Positions 42,801 to 53,313 of a stretch of 64,000 bases of DNA are shown here, one piece after another (the stretch's first letter is position 1; every line of letters starts with the position of its first letter). A model generated the notes under the pieces. It ran no database searches, was not told the DNA's origin, and saw nothing but the letters and a program-made list of their open reading frames with translations. A program made the translations under genes and the position numbers. This DNA comes from Mesostigma viride (lineage: Eukaryota > Streptophyta > Mesostigmatophyceae > Mesostigmatales > Mesostigmataceae): assembly GCA_009746045.1 (NCBI GenBank), contig RPFO01000418.1, positions 2,108,670 to 2,172,669 of the forward strand. The letters run 5' to 3'.

Positions 42801-43074
42801 GGAGATCGGGCATCCGTACAGATTTCTCGCGAGTGCTCTCGACTTTGTGTATCAACCCGGGAGCTCGGGCAGACTCATCGTCGGTCCTTCGTGGCGTGTC
42901 TCGCCCGGATTCGACGAGACCGACGGAGTCTATGAAATACTACTGCGCGTCGACAAGACGCTCGGGTCCGGCAGCGCAGTCGCGTACATCAAGCCGCAAG
43001 CCGAGCACTGTCGCTCGAGATCAGGGGTAGCGGCGAGCGGAGAGATCTTTGCGGCGGTGACCTGGGTCGTTTAA
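39838..43074 (+). CDS. Large putative virion protein, 1078 aa, unrecognised
   Basis: The longest intact gene of the PLV and the first of the rightward block. The N terminus has a short heptad-like helix (DERIADVESDVQALQLAV), then the chain is beta-rich throughout: many Thr/Ser/Val/Asp strands, few Lys, no transmembrane segment and no signal peptide. Paired Trp/Cys segments (ECWRNQGAADNWWSVCG) occur mid-protein. Composition and placement beside penton and capsid genes fit a large structural or receptor-binding protein such as a spike. No family is assigned. It stays open for 3.2 kb while later genes on the same strand are frameshifted, which argues either for selection or for a local difference in sequence quality. 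Confidence 0.85.
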   Translation: MVVVSSNAASGFNIATGLAEDGVDERIADVESDVQALQLAVHPFDRHVTLNGVRYMYPGAPTRLRLGDNHSDWTVTTTGESSGMLEVDGGINASWIRISSLWLLDQYSRMSQIVTDRILTRDQIDWLFDQHGVGYTALPDPTATFVLEYEDGTLSAPGTTFTVSNNQDIRIRLPYTVTGGSSSGKSVYSVQVLGALDPVNMSQTVDGPYIDDIHFGSVNHTYFGKLMSYEQIGFATTRDLNRIQRMPYSIHITRTYAPLTAWDVGRIDQPIASYWRTTSPYQTWVVVGDGGVPPLTLGIKNTTPWAYQRKLPISWKVDNIAITDAAGSFQLDVDGGLRGEDAVTCALTSADHGKLASADVTVYNDATMTTSTTQRKNAVVGVVKTDPLVPAIRTPSHYFTTTRPARIGVQMYADHTTGWGDGTQTPANYAIVADGAVIGSVTGANLFNYLLPHSSQKTAQITPRFSCPRDVPNLTGETVTVSGPPTTFHSLLNFSRDPATTLQPTHDKYELIPTPASFYALSSNDVTPPEKCVVFTDQEIDGPFLICFELVVPSGSAFVSLSDHNDITGKYHPAFTDGHECWRNQGAADNWWSVCGININKADGKIGLYQNLKIATQYTFNATWSSKTHFWVAFRRRSDGVIERYISHFPPDRLSSMTKLMNSATGIFTASPTGIVAPYAPGQMRLVFHLDSANQTIYNACELVDDTTDAEFVSLTTTNPTGLYLSSGDTITLTHRGTSPRECSILGNYMTSSLVPGETNLYRVQLAASKDNVIHAVCEFPSYNHATPLTGYSVKVYGVLPDRPMINRFEVRLLYDDALLYRINERPIQLSKGPDWESGVSTIGHGFVGDIPYVQFSVLMSTPFRYEFGHLFTATFEVRSLSLVGGPDGIFMDLSMARFFGEGPTEIGLITALDECAYTDAQEARRVSFSIRGLRTIAYDYMQPELWELGPQGIMSFRDGNGNLVPPATTLDKFYCRVQFTHGAPPLLEIGHPYRFLASALDFVYQPGSSGRLIVGPSWRVSPGFDETDGVYEILLRVDKTLGSGSAVAYIKPQAEHCRSRSGVAASGEIFAAVTWVV

Positions 43075-43102
43075 AATCTTTGAGATATGTCAAGGACACA
43101 TC

Positions 43103-43663
43103 ATGCCGCGAAAGACATCAAAACGACCAGCTAAGAAACCGTCCAAAGCCCCGCGCAAGGCCCGCTTGCCTCCGAAGAAGGCCGCGACGACCGCGCTGAC
43201 GAACTCGATTGTCATCCACTCGCCCCGTGTGACCCGTCCCGCGAAGAGGGGGAAGGTCGCCGAAGTCCGTGGGTTTAAGGACGCGATGTTGTTGGCGGCT
43301 CTTGCTGCGAACTCTCGCCCTGTAGTCTACCCACCTCTGTCCGCCTACGACCAACCGGCCTCCGTTCCGGCTCCAGAACCGGCTGCTGCCCTCGGCGCAG
43401 GGTCTGACGAACCTCTCCGCGTAGAGATCGTGGGGTCCGCGCCTCCGCCAGCTGCTAGAGAGCCCATCGCGAGGACGCCGCCTCGTCCCAGAGTGCGAGT
43501 CGCCAACGTGAACGATAGAGTCAACTGCACGGTCCCTGGCTGCAAAAATACGTTTGTCGATAGTCGGAGATTGAATACTCACCTACGAGACAAACATCAC
43601 GTGACAGAAGGTGTCCCGGTCGGTGATAAAGGGGCCGGTCCGAGCTCGCGGATAATTTTCTAA
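43103..43663 (+). CDS. Basic protein with C-terminal C2H2 zinc finger, 186 aa
   Basis: The first 40 residues are Lys/Arg/Pro/Ala-rich (KRPAKKPSKAPRKARLPPKK), resembling histone H1 tails or viral core proteins. The middle is Pro/Ala-rich and probably disordered. Residues about 140-165 form a classical C2H2 finger, NCTVPGCKNTF...LNTHLRDKHH. It starts 28 bp after the 1078-aa gene. Likely binds DNA, either condensing the genome in the capsid or regulating transcription (inference). Intact. Confidence 0.8.
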   Translation: MPRKTSKRPAKKPSKAPRKARLPPKKAATTALTNSIVIHSPRVTRPAKRGKVAEVRGFKDAMLLAALAANSRPVVYPPLSAYDQPASVPAPEPAAALGAGSDEPLRVEIVGSAPPPAAREPIARTPPRPRVRVANVNDRVNCTVPGCKNTFVDSRRLNTHLRDKHHVTEGVPVGDKGAGPSSRIIF

Positions 43664-43689
43664 ACAGATCATAAACGATTTCAGTGCGA

Positions 43690-43988
43690 ATGGAGCTTTC
43701 GGATGCTGAGATGCTCCAGGTCGCCCAGTGGATGATCTTGTACCCCGACGTCCCTCGCGAATTTCTAGAATCGGCGATGTTCTATTGCGGAGTAAGCCGC
43801 TGACCGGGAAGGAAAGGCGACAGCTTAAACGTAGCGCGCGAGGTCTTTCGGGTGGCGAGGGAAAGGTTGTGGTCCACGGCAGCAACGAAATCAAATCGGA
43901 GCTTATAACAGAGAATGAGGGATCACGTACAGGAGTGTCGGACGCTGACCCTAAGGACCGAGAACAGGACAAGGGGCAGTCTTCATGA
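43690..43988 (+). pseudogene. Small PLV gene of about 100 aa, broken by one frameshift
   Basis: The ATG at 43690 opens MELSDAEMLQVAQWMILYPD, which reaches a stop at about 43801. The +2 register, entered near 43790, continues SKPLTGKERRQLKRSARGLS to the stop at 43986-43988. The two halves look like one protein. Unrecognised. Its last codons overlap the presumptive start of the penton gene. Confidence 0.5.
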
Positions 43989-43989
43989 T

Positions 43990-44743
43990 CCCACATGGGA
44001 TATCCCGGCCGGGTTGTTGGAGGACTACCACGACGTAGGACTGACCCTTCTCACAATCCCATTCGAACAGACGCACATCAACCGCACCAACCGCTCGTTC
44101 GAGGTGGTGATGCAGACTACTCACACTGTCTCGCTTCCATTGGGATCGTGGACGACGATCGAGAATAGACACAATATCGAGGCGGTATTGCAGACCATCG
44201 ACAGTTCGTTCGCTGTCACGTACGACCGCGCGAACAGTTTGTACACGTTCGCGGCCAGTTCGCCGTTCCAGCTACGGTCGGCGAGTCCGTCGGGCGTGTC
44301 CTGGGGCTCGTCCCGGGCGTTCACGCGTCCAACGAAAACGTGATCGTGAGCAATCGACCGCTACGAACGGACGCCTGAGAGCCGTCTACGTGTACGCCGA
44401 CATCGTGCGAGGGAATGGTGTCCGCGACTCATGGGGCTGTCTATGGGGGCTTACTGGCTTGTTGTCCGAACCTTAGCAAATTCCTAGAACCGATCGTGTG
44501 GCAGGCGCAGACTCCGCTCTGGCAGCACATGCGCGATTCCCCGCGTGGTATCAGTCTCCGCCTGCTGGACGAGGACGACGTGCCGGTCCAATTGTATAGT
44601 GACTGGGTCGTTCAGCTCAGTTTCCGGATCTCGCCCAAAAAGCGATGGGCGTGGAGTCGCGGAAGATCGCGAGCGTCCTGCGGTACATGGCGCTGGGCGG
44701 GGAAGTCCTGCCCGCCAGAAAATATCTCAGCGTTCTGTTATAA
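43990..44743 (+). pseudogene. PLV penton (minor capsid) protein gene, frameshifted
   Basis: Three registers in turn encode pieces of a single-jelly-roll penton. First register to about 44285: DPTWDIPAGLLEDYHDVGLT, TNRSFEVVMQTTHTVSLPLG, ANSLYTFAASSPFQLRS. Second: RVLGLVPGVHAS and NVIVSNRPLRTDA. Third: RAVYVYADIVR, then LSKFLEPIVWQAQTPLWQHM, GISLRLLDEDDVPVQLYSDW and VVQLSFRIS. The last pattern (PLW, then ISxRLxDExGxPV, then WxxxLxFRI) is typical of the C terminus of PLV/virophage minor capsid proteins. Breaks fall near 44290, 44345-44395 and 44640. The final piece reads VESRKIASVLRYMALGG to TAA at 44741-44743, and may instead be a separate small ORF. The start codon is unclear. Not expressible as a full protein as read. 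Confidence 0.75.
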
Positions 44744-44759
44744 ACGACGACGAGGACGA

Positions 44760-45065
44760 ATGAGGCTCGATTTTGGAAAGGTTGTCAACACCGTGCGAAA
44801 GATCGGACATGTGGCGGGCGACGCTATCAGGAAAGTGGGACATGGCGCGCGACTCGTGAAGGCGGCCGCGGGTGCTGCCGATTCGGCTCTCGGGCATGTC
44901 CCGAGCAAGTTGATCGAGGCGTCCCCGGTTCTTGGGACGGCGTACCGTGTCGCGAAAACCGGATTGGACGCGTTGTCTTCCCTCGAACGTAAGGTCGACG
45001 CGCACAAGGCCGCGAATCCGCTCTTGGGCAGTTCCTCCACTAGCCAGGATTTTTATCTAAGTTAG
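44760..45065 (+). CDS. Small amphipathic Ala/Lys-rich protein, 101 aa
   Basis: Intact, between penton and major capsid genes, ATG at 44760. The whole chain predicts as amphipathic helices with periodic Val/Ala/Ile and Lys/Arg (FGKVVNTVRKIGHVAGDAIR, GHGARLVKAAAGAADSALG, ASPVLGTAYRVAKTGLDALS). Position and character recall the small membrane-active or capsid-lining proteins found next to capsid genes in adenovirus-like and PLV lineages, but there is no direct family match. Function inferred only. Confidence 0.65.
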   Translation: MRLDFGKVVNTVRKIGHVAGDAIRKVGHGARLVKAAAGAADSALGHVPSKLIEASPVLGTAYRVAKTGLDALSSLERKVDAHKAANPLLGSSSTSQDFYLS

Positions 45066-45083
45066 CTGGTATACAACGCTCTC

Positions 45084-46364
45084 ATGGCATCCGACGGTTC
45101 TTGGTACAATCGCGCTATTCCCAAAACGATGCAATACATCGTAAAGGCTCTCGGCCAGCACTCGACGTCCCGTGTGCAATTGTCCACTCTGTCCGCGAAC
45201 TCGGGCATTAAGCAGGGTTCGGTTGTGGCTGTCCGCCTGCCGACGAGCGGATTTGCTGATCTTCACAGTTTCGCCATGTACTTCAGGCGTCCGAGGCGGC
45301 TACGACCGGGTTCTGTAAGTTTCCGAGATACACTTCGTCGTTGATCAGGCGTTTGGAGGTGCTTGTCGGTGGCCAGAGCGTTGACTCCATCAACGATTAT
45401 CATCAGCTGTATCGGACCCTGCTTACTGTTCACGGCGGAGTCGGTCATGACAACGCCCAAGCACCGTCCGGGTGGTCCGGGAACAACACCACCGACGTCG
45501 CGCTGACAGACAGGGATGACGCGGCTAAGGCCAAGCACACGAACATTCCTGGAGTGATCGACAACTGGCTCGGGTTCCTCTCTGGCGACCCTCGCGTGAT
45601 CGATCTCAGTCTTTTCCCTCCGATCGAGATCCGGATTACGTTGATGGATGGGAGTGTCATGATCCCCGGAGAGGCGGTGGCGGCTGCGGCGCCAGCCGCT
45701 GCCGTCCCAGCCTGTGCCGGCCCCGGGTTTCAACTGGATGATATCCACTTCTCGATCGATACGTACAGGTTCCAGGAGGACGTGGTCTCCCAGGTCTTCG
45801 CGTCCAGGCTGGCGGAGGGCGGGACGCTGCCGTTTCGCTGGAAGACGTGGCAGTCACGAAGCAATCTGCCAGTGCCGCTCCGTATAGCATTAAGGCGACC
45901 CTCTCTTCTGCATCCGCGAGCAAACTCCTCGCCATCCAGGTCGACCCTGCCAAGGATGTCGCGAACGGAGCCGGTGATATCATGTTCGACCACACCGCTC
46001 TGACGCAAACACGCAGTTCCAGTTCGATATTAACGGGTCACCAGTCTCCCGCGTATCGCATGGGCGTGACAGAGGCGTGGACTAACCTTATGAGCGCATT
46101 CAACGACCAAGGGAACTCGCTGTCGTGCGCCAAGAACGAATTACACCCGAAACATGGCGAGACAAGCATTTCGTCATGGCCTGTCACTTGAACATGCCAG
46201 GCGCGGGGTCAGAGTACCAGAGCGGTCTCGACCTTCGCGGGACTGCGGCGGTCGTCACCCTTCGCGTGGATGGAGCGGGCGCGGCGTGTACCTCGTACTT
46301 GTTTTGCGAGCTCGAGGCCAAGATGGACGTTGGCGCCGGGCGGCAGGCGGCCGTGTATCTGTAA
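45084..46364 (+). pseudogene. MCP: PLV major capsid protein (double jelly-roll), broken by about five frameshifts
   Basis: Pieces in order make one PLV major capsid protein of about 425 residues. From ATG 45084: GSWYNRAIPKTMQYIVKALG to GFADLHSFAMYF. Shift near 45284, then TSSLIRRLEVLVGGQSVDSI, NTTDVALTDRDDAAKAKHTN, PFIEIRITL-like strand, and GFQLDDIHFSIDTYRF. Shift near 45840, then VDPAKDVANGAGDIMFDHTA. Shift near 46012, then QFQFDINGSPVS. Shift near 46045, then AYRMGVTEAWTNLMSAFNDQ. Shift near 46125, then WRDKHFVMACHLNMPGAGSE to the stop at 46362-46364. The DLHSF, LIxRLEVxVxGQ, LDDIxFxIDxY and QFxFDINGSPV blocks are characteristic of PLV capsid proteins. Each break looks like a single-base indel, some near short homopolymers. 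No substitution stops were needed to explain it. Confidence 0.85.
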
Positions 46365-46394
46365 TAATCTCTGATTGTAACTGTATAGCGCCCG

Positions 46395-46565
46395 ATGGAG
46401 TACCTTAAGGATCCGAGATACGTAGCGAATCCGTTTAGTAGAGTCACCTTGATCTTCGATACCCCTGCGATGGTCGATAAAGGTCTGGCGATTGGATTGC
46501 CGGCTAGGAAAGGTCCGCTGATGGAACCGAGATTTCAGTACCCGTTGCCAACCTCAAAAAAATAG
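46395..46565 (+). CDS. Small ORF between capsid and fibre genes, 56 aa
   Basis: ATG at 46395, stop TAG at 46563-46565. Reads EYLKDPRYVANPFSRVTLIF, continues through DTPAMVDKGLAIGLPARKGP and ends in PTSKK. It is tightly packed (30 bp after the capsid stop, 25 bp before the fibre ATG) and has ordinary codon use, supporting a real gene. Unrecognised. Confidence 0.5.
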   Translation: MEYLKDPRYVANPFSRVTLIFDTPAMVDKGLAIGLPARKGPLMEPRFQYPLPTSKK

Positions 46566-46590
46566 TGTCAGTTTGTAGTATATCAGCAGC

Positions 46591-48268
46591 ATGTCTTTCG
46601 ATTACGGTGTATGTCCTGCTTTGATTAATAAAAAGAAGCGCGTTGTTGCGCCTTCCATAACATTAACGACCACAACCGGAACATATCCTAGCGCGTCTCC
46701 AATTACAGTTACAGCGACGTTCAGCCAGCCGGTCACGGGGTTCGCCTTAGACGATATCGTCGTAGTCAACGGGGCCATCGCCAGCCTGACGGCAGCGGGG
46801 CGTCGTACACTTCCAAGTGACGCCAACGACCGCATATTCGCCGACTACAGTAGGCGTCGGAGCAGGGGCGGTGGTCAACTTGAAGGGTGCACGGAACAAA
46901 GCCTCGACTCCATTGGTCTTCACGTACTCACCCCCTCCAACGGTGACCCTCGCGACGACCGCGGGCTCGACGCCATCCTCGACACCCGTGGACGTGACCG
47001 CCACGTTCAGCAGGTCCGTCACGGGGTTCTCGTTGGGCGATATCACGGTGACAAACGGGACAGCCGCCAACCTGACCGGCAGCGGGGCGTCGTACGCCTT
47101 CCAGGTGACGCCGACGACCGCTTACACCGCCACGAGTGTCAATGTGGGCGCTGGAGTTGTCGCGGACGCTTCGATGGGAACCGCCAACGCGGCTTCCAAC
47201 ACACTGTCATTCACGTATTCCCCTCAGCCCACCGTCACGCTGTCGACATCCGCGGGGTCCACTTCCGCCTGGAGTTTCATATCCGCGACGGCGACTTTCA
47301 GTCGAGCAGTGACCGGTTTTGCATTGGGCGACATCACGGTGACAAACGGGACAGCTTCCAATTTGGTAGGCAGCGGGGCGTCGTACACGTTCAACGTGAC
47401 GGCGACAACGGCCAATTCCGCCACGTCCTTCAGCATCGGCGCAGGGGCCGCGACAGACACAGTGTCGGGACCGGCAACTCAGCTTCGAACTCGCTATCGT
47501 TCACGTTTACCCCATACAACCCCGCCACCGATTCGGCCCTGTATGCGTGGTACGACCCAACGGACTCTTCGACGCTCTACAGCAACACAAATTTTACCAC
47601 CTCGCCACGACTTCGGTACGGGGTATGAAGGACAAGAAGGGGACCCAGCACTTACTGTGCTTCACCACCAATGCGCCGACCATCGACAACACTAGCTTAA
47701 ACTCTAAGCAGTCTCTTCAATTCAGTTACAGTTTGCGTAACGGGCTCCAGAGCGATGGGTTTTTTGGGGTCGTCCGCAAAACACTATGATCGTCGTCGCA
47801 AAATCAAACACCCCGAGTGTTTACCCTCGCGGGTCAGGTAGTAGCTTGAAAGGCCTCGTTGTCGGTGCTCAAAGTAATTACGGACTGGGCATCTGCAACA
47901 ACTGCGACGATTACAAGTTTTATGCGCTTTTGGGTACGGACGGAGCCACTCAACCGATCTGCACGAATGCAGAGTTTTACGACGGCCGGGCGCACGTGAT
48001 GGCAGTGTCGTGTGACCTAGGAAGCACGCCAAAAACGTCCATTACCAGATTTGATGGTAGAGATGGTGGGGCGTACACAGGTACGGCGGTACAGAATCCA
48101 GGAAGGATCTGTGTTGGCGCGGATATAGATTGGAGCACTCGTAACTGGGACGGATGGACCGGCGAGATCCTGATCTACAGCACCGCCAAGACCGCGGCCG
48201 AGCTCGAACAGATCCGAGGTTATCTAGTGCACAAATGGGGCACGCCTGCCGCATACCAGCATAGATAG
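46591..48268 (+). pseudogene. PLV fibre/adhesin gene: three bacterial-type Ig-like repeats plus a lectin-like domain, frameshifted
   Basis: From ATG 46591 the product has three repeats of about 80-90 residues built as VTLxTxAGSTxxxxPVxVTATF, SxxVTGFxLxDITVTNGTAxN, LxGSGASYxFxVTPTT, the pattern of bacterial Ig-like domains of the Big_12 type. These span 46650-47500. They are followed by YAWYDPTDSSTLY and DKKGTQHLLCFT, then GLVVGAQSN, YDGRAHVMAVSCDL and NWDGWTGEILIYSTAKTAAE, ending in LVHKWG, an arrangement typical of LamG/concanavalin A-like lectin folds. Registers change near 46800, 47460, 47600 and 47770. Function would be host-surface attachment (inference). The intact length would be about 555 residues. 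The register changes mean it is unlikely to be expressed whole. Confidence 0.75.
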
Positions 48269-48306
48269 TCGCCGAACTATTATCTCTCGTAACATGTGAT
48301 AAAGAC

Positions 48307-48819
48307 ATGGACTATCCCACGTATTACCAATACGTCGTCGACTTCAAAGGGATGACGCCGACGATTGACGGCAGAACCGGGCTGTGTTATTTCAACGTCA
48401 AACCAGACCCCCGTGCTCCTGTCATCGACAGCACCTGGCGCGGTGGTGCTCATTGGGTTGGATTTGATTTCGTCGAGAACCGAGATAATTACAAGATCAT
48501 CGGCCTAGTGTCTCCTAGTTTCCTTGGAGGCGAGCAAAACCCGGGGGAATGCGTCGTTCTGTGCTCTGAACAGATGGAAATCGGCGGAGAAGGTATACCT
48601 CTGTACGAATTCTCGCCGAACGCGCATTCGTTCTATAACCTCAAGGACCCATACCTGTTCAGGCACGGAGGACAGTTGGTGATCGGTCTAGTTCACATCG
48701 ACAGAGAGGAAGAGGATACCGACAACTACAAACCAGTTGGGAGTTTCCGATCGTTTGTGTGCATCTTGCGTTTCGAGAAGGTCCGCGGATTCGATTCGTG
48801 TAAATGCCATCACAAGTAG
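48307..48819 (+). CDS. Hypothetical PLV protein, 170 aa
   Basis: Intact, ATG at 48307, 38 bp after the fibre stop. Contains YYQYVVDFKGMTPTIDGRTG, RGGAHWVGFDFVENRDNYKI and EGIPLYEFSPNAHSFYNLKD, and ends in a Cys pair (SCKCHHK). No membrane segment. It looks globular and beta-rich. No family recognised. Confidence 0.7.
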   Translation: MDYPTYYQYVVDFKGMTPTIDGRTGLCYFNVKPDPRAPVIDSTWRGGAHWVGFDFVENRDNYKIIGLVSPSFLGGEQNPGECVVLCSEQMEIGGEGIPLYEFSPNAHSFYNLKDPYLFRHGGQLVIGLVHIDREEEDTDNYKPVGSFRSFVCILRFEKVRGFDSCKCHHK

Positions 48820-48914
48820 ACAGGATTAACGCGTAACGACTCAGTGTAAATGGTGCATGTTATCGTATTTCGATTAATAAATTATCTTACATGAATCTAT
48901 AAAACGTTTCCAGC

Positions 48915-49289
48915 ATGTTCGTTACCATGAATGACATTCTGAATTGCATCGAGGCCTGCAAACCGAGCAGTGGCGGGTACATCCAGAGCGGCACGCGGCG
49001 GTCCGTTAACGCCGCAGAAGTCGCGCGAGTTTCTTGCACCGTCGCCGGAAAGCCCGACCCATACGAGGATAATTACAATCTCGAATTAGACCAACTAGAC
49101 GATCCACGCATCTTCTCATCGGCTGCTGTGTGCGCCTTGGAAGACTCGACTCTGGACGAAATTATCAAGGCGTGCGAGGACTTGGTTGTTGTGTCCATAA
49201 TGGCCGGCTGCGTCACCGGCAGACAATCCATTTCCTCGTCGACATTTGACCAAGTGAAGGAACGACTGCAGCTCCTGAGAGGCGATTGA
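48915..49289 (+). CDS. Hypothetical PLV protein, 124 aa, ending at the ITR border
   Basis: ATG at 48915 (a second Met at codon 5 is an alternative start). Cys-containing, mostly helical: NDILNCIEACKPSSGGYIQS, AEVARVSCTVAGKPDPYEDN, LDEIIKACEDLVVVSIMAGC, TFDQVKERLQLLRGD. The TGA at 49287-49289 is the first triplet of the right ITR. Unrecognised. Confidence 0.65.
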   Translation: MFVTMNDILNCIEACKPSSGGYIQSGTRRSVNAAEVARVSCTVAGKPDPYEDNYNLELDQLDDPRIFSSAAVCALEDSTLDEIIKACEDLVVVSIMAGCVTGRQSISSSTFDQVKERLQLLRGD

Positions 49290-49906
49290 CACCAAGCCAT
49301 CCTCCGCTCCTCTCCCGCGACGGCGCAGGAATCCGCAGGAACGCGCAGGCGATCAGGCGCGCGACTGACGTGTGGCGTGGTTGGGTTGACGGTTGATGGT
49401 TTTGTTAGAATAGGCCAAATTGGCCAGATATACTTAGAACTTCCTTCAAATTCTCTGGCCAATTTGGCCTATTATACACACACACCCTCGCACGTTGACG
49501 CGTGCGAATCGCGCGTTTCCCATGAACGACCCGGCCGTCCACGGAGGTCCCGCGCGTTCTGCGGTTGGTGCGTGGCGTGGGTTGGGCGGTGGTTGATGGT
49601 TCTGTCAGAATAGGCCAAATTGGCCAGATATACTTAGAACTTCCTTCAAATTCTCTGGCCAATTTGGCCTATTCCACACATACTCACATGTTGACGTGGT
49701 GACAGATGCCAGAAATTCTATGGCCTCCTAAAGCCCCGCGACCCCTGAGCCAGGGTTGGCACGGGTCGGGAAGGCGTGGCTGCACCGTGACAGATGCCAG
49801 TAGCAAACCAAAAACCCAATATTTTATCACTCAAGTTATCACTCAACCATCATCACTCAAGAATGGCTCCCCGGTACCCCACATGACCCCATCACTCAAT
49901 GAGGGG

Positions 49907-49916
<10 letters not shown>
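49287..49916 (-). repeat. Right inverted terminal repeat of the PLV
   Basis: Reverse complement of 32000-32629. Its inner edge coincides with the TGA stop (49287-49289) of the last rightward gene. Outside it runs directly into (TA)n and (GA)n microsatellite. Confidence 0.96.
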
Positions 49917-51585
<1,669 letters not shown>

Positions 51586-53313
51586 TTAACACGTCGTACG
51601 TCAAAACTCAGTCCTAAAAATAGGACTGAGTATGCCAACTTTGAGATCATGTAGCGGTAAGGGTAGGGGGGTACCCCATATGTTTGATATGCATCAGAGC
51701 ACTCAATATCATGCTAATGCTTGGGCATATGCCTAAAAAATCATATGTTGACCAAATCATGTAAAATTTTACAAGGGTGTCAACCCATGCTCGCGATTTG
51801 GCAATTTTCTGTGGAAGGACGAGTTGGGAAAATTCAATAAAATCCATATGCATGTTGAAAAAATATAGGCGTGTAAACAATATAGTTCTTGAAACATGGC
51901 AAAAAACTGGGCTCAATTTGGCCACAGCCTCTACCTGAAACTCACCAAAAACCACCAGCCCTAAGAATGGGTTTCGAGGTTGCTAGCAATGTGCAAGCAT
52001 GTAAGTGCGGTCATACTACACACCACCGTGGCAACCAACCATGCCAATCAACTCATTTCCCTTCTAGCATAACAGGAAAACATACTTGCATCATCATATT
52101 GCAGTTATATTATACCTTAGTATATGTGTGAGAGCCTATGCACGCACGTAGGGAATGGGCATTGATACCTACCTACAAAGGGTTTTATTATGAGCCTTAA
52201 CCACCAATATAATGGGTAGGTTAAGCATATTTCAATTGTTTTTTACAAGAATAGAGATGGCTAACACTGTTTTGCCTTGCCATGGCATGGCCAACATACT
52301 TGCTGGCACATGATGACAGTGGTTTATCACCAAGATTCTTCACTCACCCGTATAAGCTTGAAAGCACGCTGGATGCAGCCCATGGCCATACAATCACGCA
52401 GTATGAACGTAGCAAAAGAATAACTAACATCTATGAAGGTATTTAAACCCATACAGCGCCTAAAAAACTGCAAAAGTACACTAGGGTAAGGCAAATGCCT
52501 GGTAACATCATAAAAAATGGGGGGTTTAGAGAGGGGCAGGCAACGGTCAAGAAAGCGCATCAAGATTCGAAACTGACAGCGCCTTGCAAGCTCAAACTCA
52601 TGTAAGAACATAACAAAACGATGAGGTGACGATATTTCAGCTTTACCGTGCACGGATGGCGTTATCTTGGCCCAGGCGGTGCCCGCAAAAGTGACACTTG
52701 CGGCACACAAACCATGACATGACAGAGTGGTCGAAATCATCAAATCTTTACTGCCACTGACTTAATTCTACACACATGCATGATAATAAGTAGAAAGAAG
52801 CATATAAACCCTTCGAACTGCACCGTAAAGTAAATTTAGTCATCAATTCCGTCAACCTGCCTGGTCGCAGTTTTTTCCAGCAAGAGCAGTGCCGACACCT
52901 GGTAAATCGCATCCCCGGGAGCTAAAAACTGGTTTGTGTCATCTTTAGGACATATAAAATCTATTTCCTGGGTTTTACCAGCTAAATCGTCCGCAAACGT
53001 AAACTGCATGCATGGGCGCCAGCCGCCATGGCTAGGTCGTGCATTTCCGGAACTCGCGTTTCACGTGAAAAAGTACCCTTACCACCTGTACTTTGACCGT
53101 ACATTTAGCCGCCCAAACAAAATCCAAAAAAATCGCAAAAATACGTCTAAGAAAGGTCATTTCACGTAGTATTTGAATAAATTTTGAGGGAATTTTTTTG
53201 ACAAACATTCCGACTTGGGCGAATTTTCTACGAAACCCAAGAACTCAGTCCTAAGAATAGGACTGAGTTGAACTCAGTCCTAAGAATAGGTGCAGTGACG
53301 AACGACGTGTTAA
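51586..53313. mobile_element. 1.7-kb segment bounded by TTAACACGTCGT inverted ends, candidate small DNA transposon
   Basis: The left end TTAACACGTCGTACGTCA and the right end TGACGAACGACGTGTTAA are inverted with one mismatch. Just inside both ends lie copies of the hairpin ACTCAGTCCTA(A)xAATAGGACTGAG. If TTAA is the target duplication, the piggyBac type is possible. It contains one exon-like minus-strand frame but no recognised transposase. Confidence 0.45.
52348..52743 (-). CDS. Exon-like ORF inside the 1.7-kb segment, unrecognised
   Basis: A frame of about 130 codons reads RFVMFLHEFELARRCQFRIL, RFLDRCLPLSKPPIFYDVTR and LQFFRRCMGLNTFIDVSYSF, ending at a good splice donor CTTATACGG|GTGAGTG. 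Amino-acid composition looks like a real protein. No family recognised. Confidence 0.3.
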
